Shown here piece after piece: positions 63,925 to 64,000 of a stretch of DNA of 64,000 nt (positions are counted from its first letter, which is position 1; each line of letters starts with the position of its first letter). The position numbers were made by a program, and so were the translations under genes. A model generated the notes under the pieces. It did no database searches. It had not been told where the DNA came from and worked only from the letters and a program-made list of their open reading frames with translations. The DNA lies in assembly GCA_024330215.1 (NCBI GenBank), contig JANDLU010000001.1:86643-150642 (forward strand). The letters run 5' to 3'. The DNA comes from Candidatus Gaiellasilicea maunaloa (GTDB lineage: Bacteria; Actinomycetota; Thermoleophilia; Gaiellales; Gaiellaceae).

Positions 63925-64000
63925 GCCAGCTCGATCTCGGTGGGAGCCGCCGCGGAGGCGACCTCCCACCGAGATCGGTGGTTCAGGTGGGTCGGACTCG
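63925..64000. repeat. Pilin 3'-flank direct repeat, copy 2 (runs to the window edge)
   Basis: Near-identical to 63135-63211. Confidence 0.9.

Noticed and set aside
63721-63969. 82-aa minus-strand ORF upstream of pilA
   Set aside because: Arg-rich, overlaps the duplicated 3' flank and pilA upstream region; no motif support.

Overview
High-GC window whose gene content and order look actinobacterial (Gaiella/Thermoleophilia-like by impression; not tested). The centre (about 15.0-50.7 kb) is a nearly continuous minus-strand translation/transcription block: secE-nusG-rplK-rplA-rplJ-rplL-rpoB-rpoC, rpsL-rpsG-fusA-tuf-rpsJ and the S10/spc/alpha clusters through secY-adk-map-infA-rpmJ-rpsM-rpsK-rpsD-rpoA-rplQ, with tRNA-Met(CAT) upstream. 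The left flank carries fabI, an S8 protease, two divergent coiled-coil cell-wall proteins (NlpC/P60 and 3D domain), a LuxR-type response regulator, a PBP4-like carboxypeptidase, ligA, a HAD phosphatase, truA and an NfeD-like protein. The right flank carries a thymidine kinase 3' remnant, a secreted endonuclease/exonuclease/phosphatase protein, a GGDEF+HD-GYP protein beside a stand-alone MshEN-like protein, a polytopic membrane protein and a type IV pilus cluster (pilA, pilT, pilM, pilN, pilO, SPOR-like, pilC). The most unusual content is non-coding. (1) A family of about 160-nt structured elements fills stop-to-start gaps inside the ribosomal operon, always in the same orientation: three closely similar full copies or core-sharing copies, one copy with different ends, and one copy lacking the core. 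(2) Perfect or near-perfect inverted repeats recur at gene ends, with the stop codon in the stem or loop, and others enclose Shine-Dalgarno regions or sit inside non-conserved ribosomal protein extensions. Duplicated 3' gene ends (fabI, the pilin locus, possibly tdk) are also present. No CRISPR array, transposase, integrase or phage gene was recognised. All calls come from reading the sequence; no searches or folding programs were run.
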